Source of the DNA: Nostoc punctiforme NIES-2108
Lineage (GTDB): Bacteria; Cyanobacteriota; Cyanobacteriia; Cyanobacteriales; Nostocaceae
Length of the DNA: 64,000 bases
Direction: 5' to 3'
NCBI GenBank assembly: GCA_003326195.1
Contig: LXQE01000154.1
Location: 123,127-187,126 of the forward strand
In this document: one piece after another, positions 9,875 to 19,009 of the stretch
Layout: every line of letters starts with the position of its first letter
Position numbering within the stretch: the first letter of the stretch is position 1
Translations under genes and position numbers: made by a program
The notes under the pieces: generated by a model
Seen by the model: only the letters and a program-made list of their open reading frames with translations
What the model was told of the DNA's origin: nothing
The model's database searches: none

Positions 9875-9937
9875 CGTTGACTTAGTGTGCTTTAAGTCAC
9901 ACCAAGCAGCAATTGTAAATTAAAGGTTGTAACTATA

Positions 9938-10651
9938 ATGGACGTGGATGAAATTCTCAAACGCTATGCTGCTGGAGAAAGAAACTTTCAGCGAGTAAAT
10001 TTGCAAGAAGCAGAGTTAACGAATGCAAACCTCAGAGGCGCAGATTTTAGCGATGCCGATTTACGTCAAACACGGCTGGGTAAAACCAACTTCAACCAAG
10101 CATGTTTGCGGGGGGCCAACCTGAGTGAAGCGATCCTTTGGGGAATAGACTTAAGTGAAGCAGACTTGTATTGTGCCATTTTGCGTGAGGCTGATTTGAC
10201 TGGGGCAAAGCTAGTTAATACACGCCTAGACAAAGCTAATTTACTAAAAACTAGTTTATGTGGTGCTAATTTGAATGGTGCAAAACTTTCTGCTTCTCTA
10301 CTAATTCAAGCAGACTTACGTCCCAGTTCCAATCAACGCACAGATTTGGGATACGCGGTTTTAACTGGGGCAGACTTGAGCTATGCTGACCTGAGAGCAG
10401 CTTGTATACATCATGCCAACTTAGATGGAGCGAAGCTATGTCGGGCAGACCTGAGTCGAAGCATCCAGTGGGGAAATTTGGCGACAGACCTGAGTGGAGC
10501 CAGTTTGCAAAGAGCAGACTTGAGCTATGCAGACCTCAATGGTGCGATTCTGCGCAAGGCTAATCTACAAGGAGCAGACTTAACCGGAGCTATTCTCACT
10601 AACGTTGATTTCCAGGGAGCAATCATGCCCGATGCTACGGTTCATGATTGA
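9938..10651 (+). CDS. Pentapeptide-repeat protein
   Basis: 237 residues. After a short N-terminal helix (MDVDEILKRYAAGERNF) nearly the whole chain is A(D/N)Lxx pentapeptides such as ANLRG ADFSD ADLRQ, predicted to form a right-handed quadrilateral beta-helix. There is one break near residues 125-140 (RPSSNQRTDLGYA), which may be a loop between two coils. No signal peptide or extra domain is visible. Members of this very expanded cyanobacterial family mostly lack known function. The ATG at 9938 is the first in frame. Confidence 0.9.
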   Translation: MDVDEILKRYAAGERNFQRVNLQEAELTNANLRGADFSDADLRQTRLGKTNFNQACLRGANLSEAILWGIDLSEADLYCAILREADLTGAKLVNTRLDKANLLKTSLCGANLNGAKLSASLLIQADLRPSSNQRTDLGYAVLTGADLSYADLRAACIHHANLDGAKLCRADLSRSIQWGNLATDLSGASLQRADLSYADLNGAILRKANLQGADLTGAILTNVDFQGAIMPDATVHD

Positions 10652-11117
10652 AGGTGGCGATCGCATTAGTGTATGTTAGGAAGCAACGATCGCAGATGTA
10701 TTCCTTGTACCTCAAGTTTATAATGCCGAGCAATTTTAATACTCTTTAGGCTCATATCCAACTATTCATAAAATCCCCAAATCATGTATATGTTATCTAG
10801 TACAATACGGTGGAAATAAACCAATCATTCCAAATTAACGAAACCCTGATGCTGTATTCATTTTTAAGTTTTAAGTTTTAATTTTTAATTCCGCCTTGCG
10901 GTACTAGCCTTGATTGCTGCACAACAACATTTGCAACGAGCCGCGAAGATGAATATTAAAATTAAATTATGAAATATTGATTAGGTACAGCAAGGCGCAA
11001 GTCAAAATTCAAAAATGTTATGGAATAAGCTTTTTAGGGATTTGAAATGGTTGCTATATTTACGCTGTGGCGTACTAGAAAATTATTCACTGCTGGTGAA
11101 ATCGAAAATTTATTATT
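10652..11117. other. Intergenic region, no gene seen
   Basis: AT-rich DNA with a HIP1-like GGCGATCGC at 10655, the simple repeat AAGTTTTAAGTTTTAATTTTTAA (about 10865-10887) and a CCGCCTTGCGG palindrome (10892-10902). Nothing coding was recognised. Confidence 0.4.
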
Positions 11118-13163
11118 ATGTCTTTTTTAGATCGTAAAAGTCAATTTTTCAGTAAGTTTAATCGCCGAGATTTAAACGCTAGCCAGTTAAGTTGGCTAAT
11201 TATATCTAGCATCTTTTTATTGTTAGGAACTACTGTTGGTGTAGCGCAAGTCAAAACAGCACAGAAGTCAGGGTTTACACTACAACTTTTACATACTTCC
11301 GACCAAGAAGCAGGTGTCCCAGCGCTGAAGGATGCACCGAACTTTTCGGCAGTGTTGAATGCACTCAAAAATCAGGATGTTAATCGTGACGGTAAGCCTG
11401 ATTATCCTAATACCTTAATCCTTTCATCTGGAGATGCTTATATTCCCAGCCCCTTTTTATTTGCCAGTGACACAGTTTTTGGTGGTCAGGGACGAGGAGA
11501 TATTTTAATTTTAAATGCTCTTGGTTTTGGTGCGATCGCATTTGGCAATCACGAATTTGATTTAGGTACGGGTGTTGTTGCTGACTTACTCCGTGCTAAA
11601 GAAGATTACCCAGGTACAAAATTTCCTTATCTCAGCGCGAATCTGGACTTCAGCACTGATAAAGACCTGGCAAAATTAGTTACTGCTGAGGGACAAGAGG
11701 CAAGTAAAATTCCGAATAAAATTGCCCGTAGCACCATAATTACCGTCAATGGTGAAAAAATTGCTGTAGTTGGGGCGACAACTCCCACACTGCGGACTAT
11801 TTCTTCTCCTGGTGGTGTGACTGTGTTGCCTAAAAAATTTAATGCCCGTGATGCCGCAGATATTGCCGCCTTAGCTGCTGAAATTCAAACTTCTGTTGAT
11901 ACGCTGCTGACAAAAAACCCAGAGATTAATAAAGTAATTCTGTTAGCACACATGCAGCAAATTGCCATTGAGCAAAAGCTAGGACAATTACTTAAGGGAG
12001 TAGATATTATTATTGCTGGCGGTTCCAATACCTTACTAGCCGACAAAACAGACCGTCTGCGAGTGGGTGATAAATCTGCTGGAATTTATCCAATTATCAA
12101 AAAAGCCGCAGATGGTAATCCGATAGCTGTAGTTAATACCGATGGAAACTATCGCTATGTTGGTCGTTTAGTAGTTAACTTTGATGCCAAGGGAGTAGTT
12201 ATTCCTAATAGTATTGACCCCAAAATTAGCGGTGCTTATGCGACTGATTCTCAAGGTGTAGCAGATGTAGGCGGGAAACCCGATGCCAAAATTGTTGCCA
12301 TTACAGAAGCACTCAAAAAAGTGATTATTGCCCAAGATGGTCAGATTTTTGGAAAAACCAATGTTTTCCTCAACGGCTGGCGGGGTGATGTCCGCACTCA
12401 AGAAACCAATTTAGGGAATTTGACAGCTGAAGCTAATTTAGCGATCGCTAAACGATACGATCCTAAAACTGTCATTTCCATCAAAAATGGTGGTGGTATC
12501 CGTGACAATATTGGTATCTATACCTTTCCCCCAGGTTCGACTCGCTCACAAGATGTTATCAAACTGCCACCCCAAGCCAATCCTGTAGCAGGTAAGAAAG
12601 AAAAAGACATTTCCCAACTTGATATCGCCAATGCTTTACGGTTCAACAATGGTTTGACTTTAGTTACTTTGAATGCTAAAGAACTAATGGCAGTCATTGA
12701 ACACAGTGTAGCAGCGATCGCACCTGGTGCGACCCCTGGCAGTTTTCCCCAAGTCGCGGGATTAGCCTTTAGCTTTGACCCAGATTTGCCAGCAGGTAAG
12801 CGTGTTAAATCCCTGGTTATCAAAGATGGAAAAGGCAAAATTATTGATGTAGTGGTGAAAAATGCAGAGTTAGTGGGTGACTCTAATCGCATCTTCCGCG
12901 TTGTCACCTTAAACTTCCTCGCAGGTGGTGGTGATGGTTATCCTTTTCCCAAAAGAGAACGGGTTGATTTGACATCAAAAGATGCTGATAAAAGCAAACG
13001 CACAGGTTTAGCCACCTTTGCTGCTGATGGTTCTGAACAAGATGCATTAGCAGAATATCTAGCTGCTAACTTTAAGCAGATTCCATTTGCTCAGGAGGAT
13101 GTACCAGCTACCGAAGATACTCGCATTCAAAATCTGAAGTTGCGTAAAGATGTGGTGTTTTAA
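11118..13163 (+). CDS. 5'-nucleotidase / UshA-like metallophosphoesterase, exported
   Basis: 681 residues with an N-terminal hydrophobic segment (about 28-44, SWLIISSIFLLLGTTVGVA) that acts as signal or anchor. A metallophosphatase domain follows: LLHTSDQEAG, LSSGDAYIPS, AIAFGNHEFD, LLAHMQQ and AGGSNTLLAD. The 5_nucleotid_C domain then carries NGGGIRDNIG and ALRFNNGLTL. The family hydrolyses extracellular nucleotides in the periplasm. Some metal ligands differ from E. coli UshA: DQE replaces DxH and GGSNT replaces GGHSQ, so substrate and activity may differ. The next gene begins 4 bp after its stop. Confidence 0.88.
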   Translation: MSFLDRKSQFFSKFNRRDLNASQLSWLIISSIFLLLGTTVGVAQVKTAQKSGFTLQLLHTSDQEAGVPALKDAPNFSAVLNALKNQDVNRDGKPDYPNTLILSSGDAYIPSPFLFASDTVFGGQGRGDILILNALGFGAIAFGNHEFDLGTGVVADLLRAKEDYPGTKFPYLSANLDFSTDKDLAKLVTAEGQEASKIPNKIARSTIITVNGEKIAVVGATTPTLRTISSPGGVTVLPKKFNARDAADIAALAAEIQTSVDTLLTKNPEINKVILLAHMQQIAIEQKLGQLLKGVDIIIAGGSNTLLADKTDRLRVGDKSAGIYPIIKKAADGNPIAVVNTDGNYRYVGRLVVNFDAKGVVIPNSIDPKISGAYATDSQGVADVGGKPDAKIVAITEALKKVIIAQDGQIFGKTNVFLNGWRGDVRTQETNLGNLTAEANLAIAKRYDPKTVISIKNGGGIRDNIGIYTFPPGSTRSQDVIKLPPQANPVAGKKEKDISQLDIANALRFNNGLTLVTLNAKELMAVIEHSVAAIAPGATPGSFPQVAGLAFSFDPDLPAGKRVKSLVIKDGKGKIIDVVVKNAELVGDSNRIFRVVTLNFLAGGGDGYPFPKRERVDLTSKDADKSKRTGLATFAADGSEQDALAEYLAANFKQIPFAQEDVPATEDTRIQNLKLRKDVVF

Positions 13164-13167
13164 ATCA

Positions 13168-14058
13168 ATGGTCAGAATTCCAGTAATTGATTTCACTAAT
13201 TTTACTAAGGGCAACGCAGCAAATCAGCAAGTTGTCATCAAACAAATCTATGAAGCTTGTCATGAAATTGGCTTCATGTACTTGCAAAATTTAGGAATAT
13301 CAAAAGACCTAATCAAAGAAGTATTCACTCACAGCAATTTTTTTTTCAATTTACCTTTAGAAGTTAAGCAAAAGCAAGCTTGGAGTGATGAATTTAGTAA
13401 TATGGGTTACGTTGGGATTGAGAGAGAACGTCTTAATCCCAATAAACCAGGCGATTTAAAAGAGGCATTTAATGTAAACAAACAAGCGGTAGGGATAGAT
13501 GCTTCTCTTGTCTCCTTTTATGATAATTGTACAGGACTTGCTAATACGATATTACAAGCTTATGCGTTGGCGTTGGAATTGCCAGAAGATTTTTTTACTA
13601 TAAAACATAATCAACAAAATCATACCTTGCGACTATTACACTATCCGCCATTGCAGACACCACCGCAACCCGGACAGGTGCGTGCTGGTGAGCATTCCGA
13701 TTATGGCAGTATTACCTTACTTTTCCAAGATGACATTGGCGGGTTAGAAGTACAGACAGCATCTGGAGAGTGGATTGTCGCACCTACAATTCCTGATACT
13801 GTAATAGTCAATACTGGCGATTTAATGCAACGGTGGACAAATCATCAGTTTTGCTCAACTAAGCATCGAGTGATGATTCCCAGTGATAATAGGATGAATC
13901 AGTCGCGGTATTCTATGGCTTTTTTCTGTCATCCTAATGATGATACAGAAATTGCTTGTTTGGAGAGTTGCCAGAAAGAACAATCACCTATCTATCCCCC
14001 TATCCTGGCGGGAGAATATCTTTTAAGCCGTTTACAAGCAACTCATGGTAATTCGTAA
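13168..14058 (+). CDS. Isopenicillin-N-synthase-like Fe(II)/2-oxoglutarate oxygenase
   Basis: 296 residues from the ATG at 13168 (MVRIPVIDFTNF), the usual N-terminus of this family. The N-terminal DIOX_N region is followed by the jelly-roll with the iron-binding HSDYGSITLL (HxD) and STKHRVMIP (distal His), and the oxoglutarate-binding QSRYSMAFF (RxS). Substrate unknown. It starts 4 bp after the nucleotidase gene, so the two are probably co-transcribed, and it precedes an FAD-dependent oxidoreductase by 62 bp of repeat DNA. Confidence 0.9.
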   Translation: MVRIPVIDFTNFTKGNAANQQVVIKQIYEACHEIGFMYLQNLGISKDLIKEVFTHSNFFFNLPLEVKQKQAWSDEFSNMGYVGIERERLNPNKPGDLKEAFNVNKQAVGIDASLVSFYDNCTGLANTILQAYALALELPEDFFTIKHNQQNHTLRLLHYPPLQTPPQPGQVRAGEHSDYGSITLLFQDDIGGLEVQTASGEWIVAPTIPDTVIVNTGDLMQRWTNHQFCSTKHRVMIPSDNRMNQSRYSMAFFCHPNDDTEIACLESCQKEQSPIYPPILAGEYLLSRLQATHGNS

Positions 14059-14120
14059 TGACGCTCGCGGACTCGCTACCGCTACGCTAACGTAATTCGT
14101 AATTAAGAAAGATATTTAAT

Positions 14121-15260
14121 ATGAAAACCTACGACTGGATTGTGGTTGGTGGCGGAATTACGGGTGCTGCACTCGCTTATGAACTGGTTAAAACTGGCTT
14201 TTCTGTACTTTTGTTGGAGCAACACAGCAGACCACAGAATGCAACTCGCTATAGTTATGGTGGGCTTGCCTATTGGTCGGGTACTACACCACTAACTCGG
14301 CTATTGTGCAAAGAAGCGATCACACATTATCATATCCTAGCTCAAGAGTTAGATGCTGATATCCAATTTCGGGAATTAGATTTATTAATGACTATTTCAG
14401 CCCATAACGACCCAGAAACAACTGCGGCATCATATAATGATTGTGCAATTCCACCTCGTTTACTCAGTATTAAAGAAGCTTGTGAGTTGGAACCGCAGCT
14501 AAATCGAGAGGCGATATCTGGTGCTTTAACTGTCAAACACGGTCATATTCACCCAGAAAAAACAGCACAAGCTTACATCCAAGCTTTTGAGCGGGCTGGG
14601 GGTGAAATGCAGATTACCCAAGTATTGCAAATATTGCAAGATGGTGTACAAACCACTACTGCAACTTTCCACAGCGCTAATGTTGTCATCTGTGCGGGTG
14701 GACTCAGCCGCCAGCTTTTAAAATCTGCTGGTATTTTCATCAAGCTGTATTTTACCCACGCAGAAATCATTGAAACCCCAGCCGTTGATGTCAGGTTACG
14801 CACCTTAGTTATGCCAGCGAATCAGCAACGGTTTCAACTAGAAGCTGAATCTACTCAAGTTGATGAATTATGGGATGAACTTGGTAATGAGTTAGTACCG
14901 CCGATTTTAGATGTGGGTGCAATTCAGTTTCAAGATGGTAGTATCCGCATTGGGCAGATTAGCCGTGCGATCGCAGATCCTCAAGCCAAGGTAAACTTAG
15001 ACGTAAGCGAAAAATGGTTGCGAAAAGGTGTTGGTCAAATTTTACCAGCATTGAAGGATTTACCAGGGACTTGGTATCACTGCTTAGTGGCATTTAGTAG
15101 TAATCAACTTCCCTTAATTGGTGCTATCCCAGGATTGGAAGGGGTTCATGTTTTCTCTGGATTTAGCAATCCCCTAGTACTGATACCACCTTTGGCAAAG
15201 CGCTTTGCTAGTTTTGCAACTGGCCAGGAAGATGAAATTATTACACAAATGCTAATCTAA
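14121..15260 (+). CDS. FAD-dependent oxidoreductase, DAO (D-amino acid/glycine oxidase) family
   Basis: 379 residues. The dinucleotide-binding motif GGGITGAALAYELVKTG lies at residues 9-25, followed by LLLEQ; a conserved C-terminal FSGFSNPLVLIPPLAK stretch is where the FAD again contacts the protein. Fits the DAO superfamily that oxidises amines or amino acids with O2 or a quinone. Substrate not identifiable. Likely part of the group with the preceding 2OG oxygenase. Confidence 0.85.
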   Translation: MKTYDWIVVGGGITGAALAYELVKTGFSVLLLEQHSRPQNATRYSYGGLAYWSGTTPLTRLLCKEAITHYHILAQELDADIQFRELDLLMTISAHNDPETTAASYNDCAIPPRLLSIKEACELEPQLNREAISGALTVKHGHIHPEKTAQAYIQAFERAGGEMQITQVLQILQDGVQTTTATFHSANVVICAGGLSRQLLKSAGIFIKLYFTHAEIIETPAVDVRLRTLVMPANQQRFQLEAESTQVDELWDELGNELVPPILDVGAIQFQDGSIRIGQISRAIADPQAKVNLDVSEKWLRKGVGQILPALKDLPGTWYHCLVAFSSNQLPLIGAIPGLEGVHVFSGFSNPLVLIPPLAKRFASFATGQEDEIITQMLI

Positions 15261-15420
15261 AAGCCCCGCAGCGAAAAACACAAATATTACTGATGCTGAC
15301 ACATTAGGCACTGCACTGATTTTAGTTCAATCTTATACTTGGTTAATTGACAATAGTGCATCTTGTCTGTCTAAATAAATAATTAGAGTTCGCCTAATTT
15401 TCAGTAAAGGAATAGTAGCA

Positions 15421-15843
15421 ATGTCTTCCATTGAGGACAACAAAATAATTGCTCAACGGTGGATTGAACTTATTAGCGAGCATAAAATCGAAGAAATTTG
15501 CGAGATAACCGCCCCAACTTGGAAAATGCACGGTGGTTTACCAGGACTACCCCTTGGCCCTGAAGGGGTACGCAAACTCTTTGGTTCATTTGGGCCTATC
15601 CAGCAGAAATGGACAATTGAAGACGTAATCGCCGAAGGTGACAAAGTTGTTGTGCGTGCGACTAATACCTGCATCCAGGAGAGTTTTCTTGGCATACCAA
15701 GTCACGGACGTCAACAGACATTCACTGCTACCTTCATTCATTATATTGCCGACGGTAAGATAATTGAAACCTGGCGAAACGCTGACGATCTTGGACGGGT
15801 TCTCCAGCTTGGGGCACGGATTGAACCAGGAGTATCTGAATAA
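15421..15843 (+). CDS. SnoaL-like / ester-cyclase family protein
   Basis: 140 residues matching the SnoaL-like polyketide-cyclase fold: an N-terminal helix (DNKIIAQRWIELISE), APTWKMHGGLPGLPLGPEGV, VIAEGDKVVVRATN and the ending GKIIETWRNADDLGRVLQLG. AGTAAAGGAATAG upstream gives a ribosome site (AAGGA). Many members have no known substrate. Confidence 0.8.
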   Translation: MSSIEDNKIIAQRWIELISEHKIEEICEITAPTWKMHGGLPGLPLGPEGVRKLFGSFGPIQQKWTIEDVIAEGDKVVVRATNTCIQESFLGIPSHGRQQTFTATFIHYIADGKIIETWRNADDLGRVLQLGARIEPGVSE

Positions 15844-15982
15844 TAGCAGTGTACGTAGAATATTTTAACCTGACTTAATGATTAAAACTATTGCTGTGTT
15901 AACCAGCTATCTGTTCAGCACAGACCAGAATTTTGAAAAGAGATAAGTAGGTAGACATAAATTAAATATAAAATAAACTCCT

Positions 15983-16048
15983 AGTTTGTAGTGAGCGATT
16001 TATCGCTCAGAGCAAGGATTCTCAGGACTAAAGTCCTTACTACAAACT
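15983..16048. repeat. Cloverleaf-like dispersed repeat
   Basis: AGTTTGTAGT (15983-15992) pairs with ACTACAAACT (16039-16048). Between them are two further short hairpins, GAGCGATTTATCGCTC and AGGACTAAAGTCCT. The nested-hairpin layout is typical of dispersed cyanobacterial repeat elements. The rest of 15844-16185 is AT-rich and empty. Confidence 0.6.
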
Positions 16049-16185
16049 TGAAATTTATTTATGCCTAGATACTTAGCAGTTTTTAACTGTCTATAATCTC
16101 AGATGTTCGTGGAAGAGAAGGGTTTTATTGTTTCATAAGTATTTGATACGAGAATCTTTATAAAGTTCACAAAGCTTAATCTTAT

Positions 16186-16220
16186 AAAGTTTGTTTTTTA
16201 TTACAAAAACAAACTTTTTT
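16186..16220 (+). terminator. AT-rich hairpin with T-tail upstream of urtA
   Basis: AAAGTTTGTTTTT (16186-16198) pairs perfectly with AAAAACAAACTTT (16205-16217), followed by a T-run to 16220. It could isolate the urt operon from upstream transcription. It directly abuts the candidate NtcA site. Confidence 0.5.
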
Positions 16221-16263
16221 GTATAAGGCGTCACTTTTTACTAGTAAACTATCGCACTAATAT
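16221..16263 (+). promoter_or_regulatory. Candidate NtcA-activated promoter of the urt operon
   Basis: GTATAAGGCGTCAC (16221-16234) fits the relaxed NtcA site GTN10AC, with GTA on the left half and CAC instead of TAC on the right. TAATAT (16258-16263), a good -10 element, lies 23 bp further on, the spacing usual for NtcA class II promoters. urt genes are known NtcA targets in Anabaena. This is a motif match only. Confidence 0.5.
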
Positions 16264-16335
16264 CACATTTTAAAGATTGATATTGTCAGCTTTCTATAAG
16301 TTGGCTGATTCATCAAGAGGAAAATTCATAAAAAG

Positions 16336-17652
16336 ATGAGAAGACAATTTAACCGACGCAAGTTTATAATTTACGGTTCTTTAACTTTTGGAAGCAGCTT
16401 TTTTTTGAAAGCTTGCGCGAATAATTCTCCAACTGCAATACAGACTCCAGCCGCACCTCCCACTGCTTCACCAGCGGCGGCTACTGCTGGTGACACCATA
16501 AAAGTAGGTATTTTGCACTCTCTGAGTGGTACGATGTCTATTAGTGAAAAAAGCGTTGTTGATGCTGAAAAATTAGCAATCAAAGAAATTAACGCTGCTG
16601 GTGGTGTCTTAGGTAAACAAATTGAAGCAATTACCGAAGATGGTGCTTCTAACTGGGATACTTTTAGAGAAAAAGCAACCAAGCTAATCGATCAAGATAA
16701 AGTTGCTGTAGTCTTTGGTTGTTGGACTTCTGCTAGCCGCAAGAATGTTAAGCCAGTATTCGAGAGCAAAAACCACATGCTCTGGTATCCTGTGCAATAC
16801 GAAGGTCAAGAGTGTTCTAAAAATATCTTTTACACTGGCGCTGCACCAAATCAACAAATTGAACCATCTGTTGATTGGCTGTTAAAAAATAAAGGCAAAG
16901 AATTCTTCTTAGTTGGCTCTGACTACGTTTTTCCTCGAACAGCTAATACCATCATTAAAGCTCAACTAGAAGCTTTAGGCGGAAAAACAGTTGGTGAAGA
17001 TTATTTACCTCTTGGTAACACAGAAGTTACACCAATCATTACTAAAATCAAGCAAAACTTGCCCAATGGTGGCGTGATTTACAACACCTTAAATGGTGAT
17101 AGCAATGTTGCTTTCTTCAAACAATTGAAAGGGGCTGGATTGACACCAGATAAATATCCCTCTATGTCTGTAAGTATTGCCGAAGAAGAAGTGAAAGCAA
17201 TTGGTGTAGAGTATCTCAAAGGTCATTATGCAGCTTGGAACTATTTCCAAACAGTAGACACACCTGCTAATAAGAAGTTTGTAGCAGCTTTCAAAAAAGA
17301 ATATGGTGAAAATCGGGTGACAAATGACCCAATGGAAGCAGCATACATTGCAGTTTATTTGTGGAAGCAAGCAGTCCAAAAAGCTGGTACTACAGATATA
17401 GCGAAGGTAAGCGCTGCGGCTTATGGTCAAACTCTAGATGCACCTGAAGGTAAAGTGACAATGGATGCCAATCATCACATATCTAAAATTGTGCGGATTG
17501 GTCAAGTTAGACAAGATGGTTTATTTGATATTGTCTATGCTACTCCGGCAGCGGTTGAACCAGTGCCTTGGAATCAATTTGTGAAAGAAACTAAGGGATT
17601 TGCTTGTGATTGGAGTGACCCTGCTAAGGGTGGTAAGTACAAGAAAGTTTAA
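16336..17652 (+). CDS. urtA: Urea ABC transporter substrate-binding protein
   Basis: 438 residues. The N-terminus carries a twin-arginine-like RRKF motif, a hydrophobic stretch and a lipobox-like LKAC, so it is probably a lipoprotein facing the periplasm. A Pro/Ala/Thr-rich linker (about 35-52) precedes the Peripla_BP fold starting DTIKVGILHSLSGTMSISE. CWTSASRKNVKPVFE, LWYPVQYEGQE and the ending KGFACDWSDPAKGGKY are typical of UrtA. It captures urea (or short amides) for UrtBC. First gene of the urt operon. Confidence 0.95.
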   Translation: MRRQFNRRKFIIYGSLTFGSSFFLKACANNSPTAIQTPAAPPTASPAAATAGDTIKVGILHSLSGTMSISEKSVVDAEKLAIKEINAAGGVLGKQIEAITEDGASNWDTFREKATKLIDQDKVAVVFGCWTSASRKNVKPVFESKNHMLWYPVQYEGQECSKNIFYTGAAPNQQIEPSVDWLLKNKGKEFFLVGSDYVFPRTANTIIKAQLEALGGKTVGEDYLPLGNTEVTPIITKIKQNLPNGGVIYNTLNGDSNVAFFKQLKGAGLTPDKYPSMSVSIAEEEVKAIGVEYLKGHYAAWNYFQTVDTPANKKFVAAFKKEYGENRVTNDPMEAAYIAVYLWKQAVQKAGTTDIAKVSAAAYGQTLDAPEGKVTMDANHHISKIVRIGQVRQDGLFDIVYATPAAVEPVPWNQFVKETKGFACDWSDPAKGGKYKKV

Positions 17653-17670
17653 GTCATGAGTCATTTCTCG

Positions 17671-17767
17671 TTTCCAGGTTCTACCTGGAAATGCTGCTCA
17701 TTGGGCTGCTGCCGCTTCTATAGGAGGCAGAGCCTCCTAATAGGCATTCCCAGTCGGAGACTGGGAA
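17671..17767. repeat. Dispersed repeat made of three hairpins between urtA and urtB
   Basis: Three consecutive palindromes: TTTCCAGG/CCTGGAAA (17671-17691), AGGAGGCAGAGCCTCCT (17722-17738) and TTCCCAGTC/GACTGGGAA (17747-17767). It may reduce read-through from urtA, lowering urtB expression relative to the binding protein. Confidence 0.6.
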
Positions 17768-17818
17768 CGAGGCACACGAGATACTAACTACTCGCTGATA
17801 GCTGTTGTGGAGAAATAA

Positions 17819-18979
17819 GTGTTAGCAGGATTTTTAGAAGCTGTATTTAATGGTATTAGTATTGGCGCAGTATTATTAATTGCTGCGTTGGGACTAGCTA
17901 TTATATTTGGATTGATGGGCGTCATCAATATGGCGCATGGTGAATTGATGATGTTCGGTGCTTATACAACTTATGTTGTCCAAAATGTATGTAAGCAATT
18001 AGGTGGAGTGTGGTTTGAAGTCTATATATTTTTGGCTTTGATTATTGCTTTTATCTTCACGGCTGCTGTGGGATTAATTCTAGAAAAAGGCGTGATTCGT
18101 TATCTCTATGGACGCCCATTAGAAACTCTATTGGCAACTTGGGGAGTAAGTTTAATTTTTCAGCAGTTTGTCCGTAGTGTGAATTGGGTATTGATAATTG
18201 GTCTAGGCCTATTTTCTCTGTTGTTTTTTGGAGGTTTATGGATTTTAAATTGCCGCACAGATTTGGGAAGGGTTCGTAATTGGATTGTGGCGGTGATATT
18301 TTTATTATCGCTGGGAGTGACAATCACAACGGGCAATTTATTGAGTCAAACTTATCAGTTAGCAGTGACTCAACCTTGGTTTGGCGCTCAAAATGTCGAT
18401 GTAACAGCACCGACTTGGTTACAAGCAGGGGTATCTTTAGGTGGTGTGCAATTGCCCTTCGCCAGGTTATTTATTATTGCTTTAACAATAATCTGTGTAG
18501 CGGGAATTTATTTATTTTTACAACGTTCTAGCTGGGGTTTAAGAATTCGGGCTGTGACGCAAAACCGGAGTATGAGCGCTTGTTTGGGTATCCCAACTCA
18601 AAAGGTTGACGCGATTACTTTTGCACTGGGTTCGGGTTTAGCTGGTGTGGCGGGATGTGCGATTAGTTTGCTTGGTTCTGTAGGGCCAAATACGGGACAA
18701 AACTATATTATTGATACTTTTATGGTGGTTGTCGTTGGAGGTGTGGGCAATTTAGCCGGGACGATTGTGGCTGCTTTGGGTATTGGTACGGCTAATTTTT
18801 TAATTGGTTCTGGTACTTTGGCTTTGCTGTTGAGTCCTGTTAAGCCTTTGGCTGATTTGTTTACTTTTTTTGCGACTACGAGTATGGCGAAGGTGATGGT
18901 ATTTGCGCTGATTATTGTGTTTTTACAGTGGAAGCCTGGAGGGATTTTTCCGCAGAAGGGACGTACTGTTGATGTTTAA
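17819..18979 (+). CDS. urtB: Urea ABC transporter permease UrtB
   Basis: 386 residues starting at GTG (17819), with GGAG 7-10 bp upstream. It has about eight or nine hydrophobic segments; GLMGVINMAHGELMMFGAYTT and SVGPNTGQNYIIDTFMVVVVG are hallmark sequences of LivH/UrtB-type permeases. It forms the membrane channel with UrtC. Confidence 0.95.
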   Translation: MLAGFLEAVFNGISIGAVLLIAALGLAIIFGLMGVINMAHGELMMFGAYTTYVVQNVCKQLGGVWFEVYIFLALIIAFIFTAAVGLILEKGVIRYLYGRPLETLLATWGVSLIFQQFVRSVNWVLIIGLGLFSLLFFGGLWILNCRTDLGRVRNWIVAVIFLLSLGVTITTGNLLSQTYQLAVTQPWFGAQNVDVTAPTWLQAGVSLGGVQLPFARLFIIALTIICVAGIYLFLQRSSWGLRIRAVTQNRSMSACLGIPTQKVDAITFALGSGLAGVAGCAISLLGSVGPNTGQNYIIDTFMVVVVGGVGNLAGTIVAALGIGTANFLIGSGTLALLLSPVKPLADLFTFFATTSMAKVMVFALIIVFLQWKPGGIFPQKGRTVDV

Positions 18980-19009
18980 CGAACCGCAGAGACGCAGAGG
19001 ACGCAGAGA

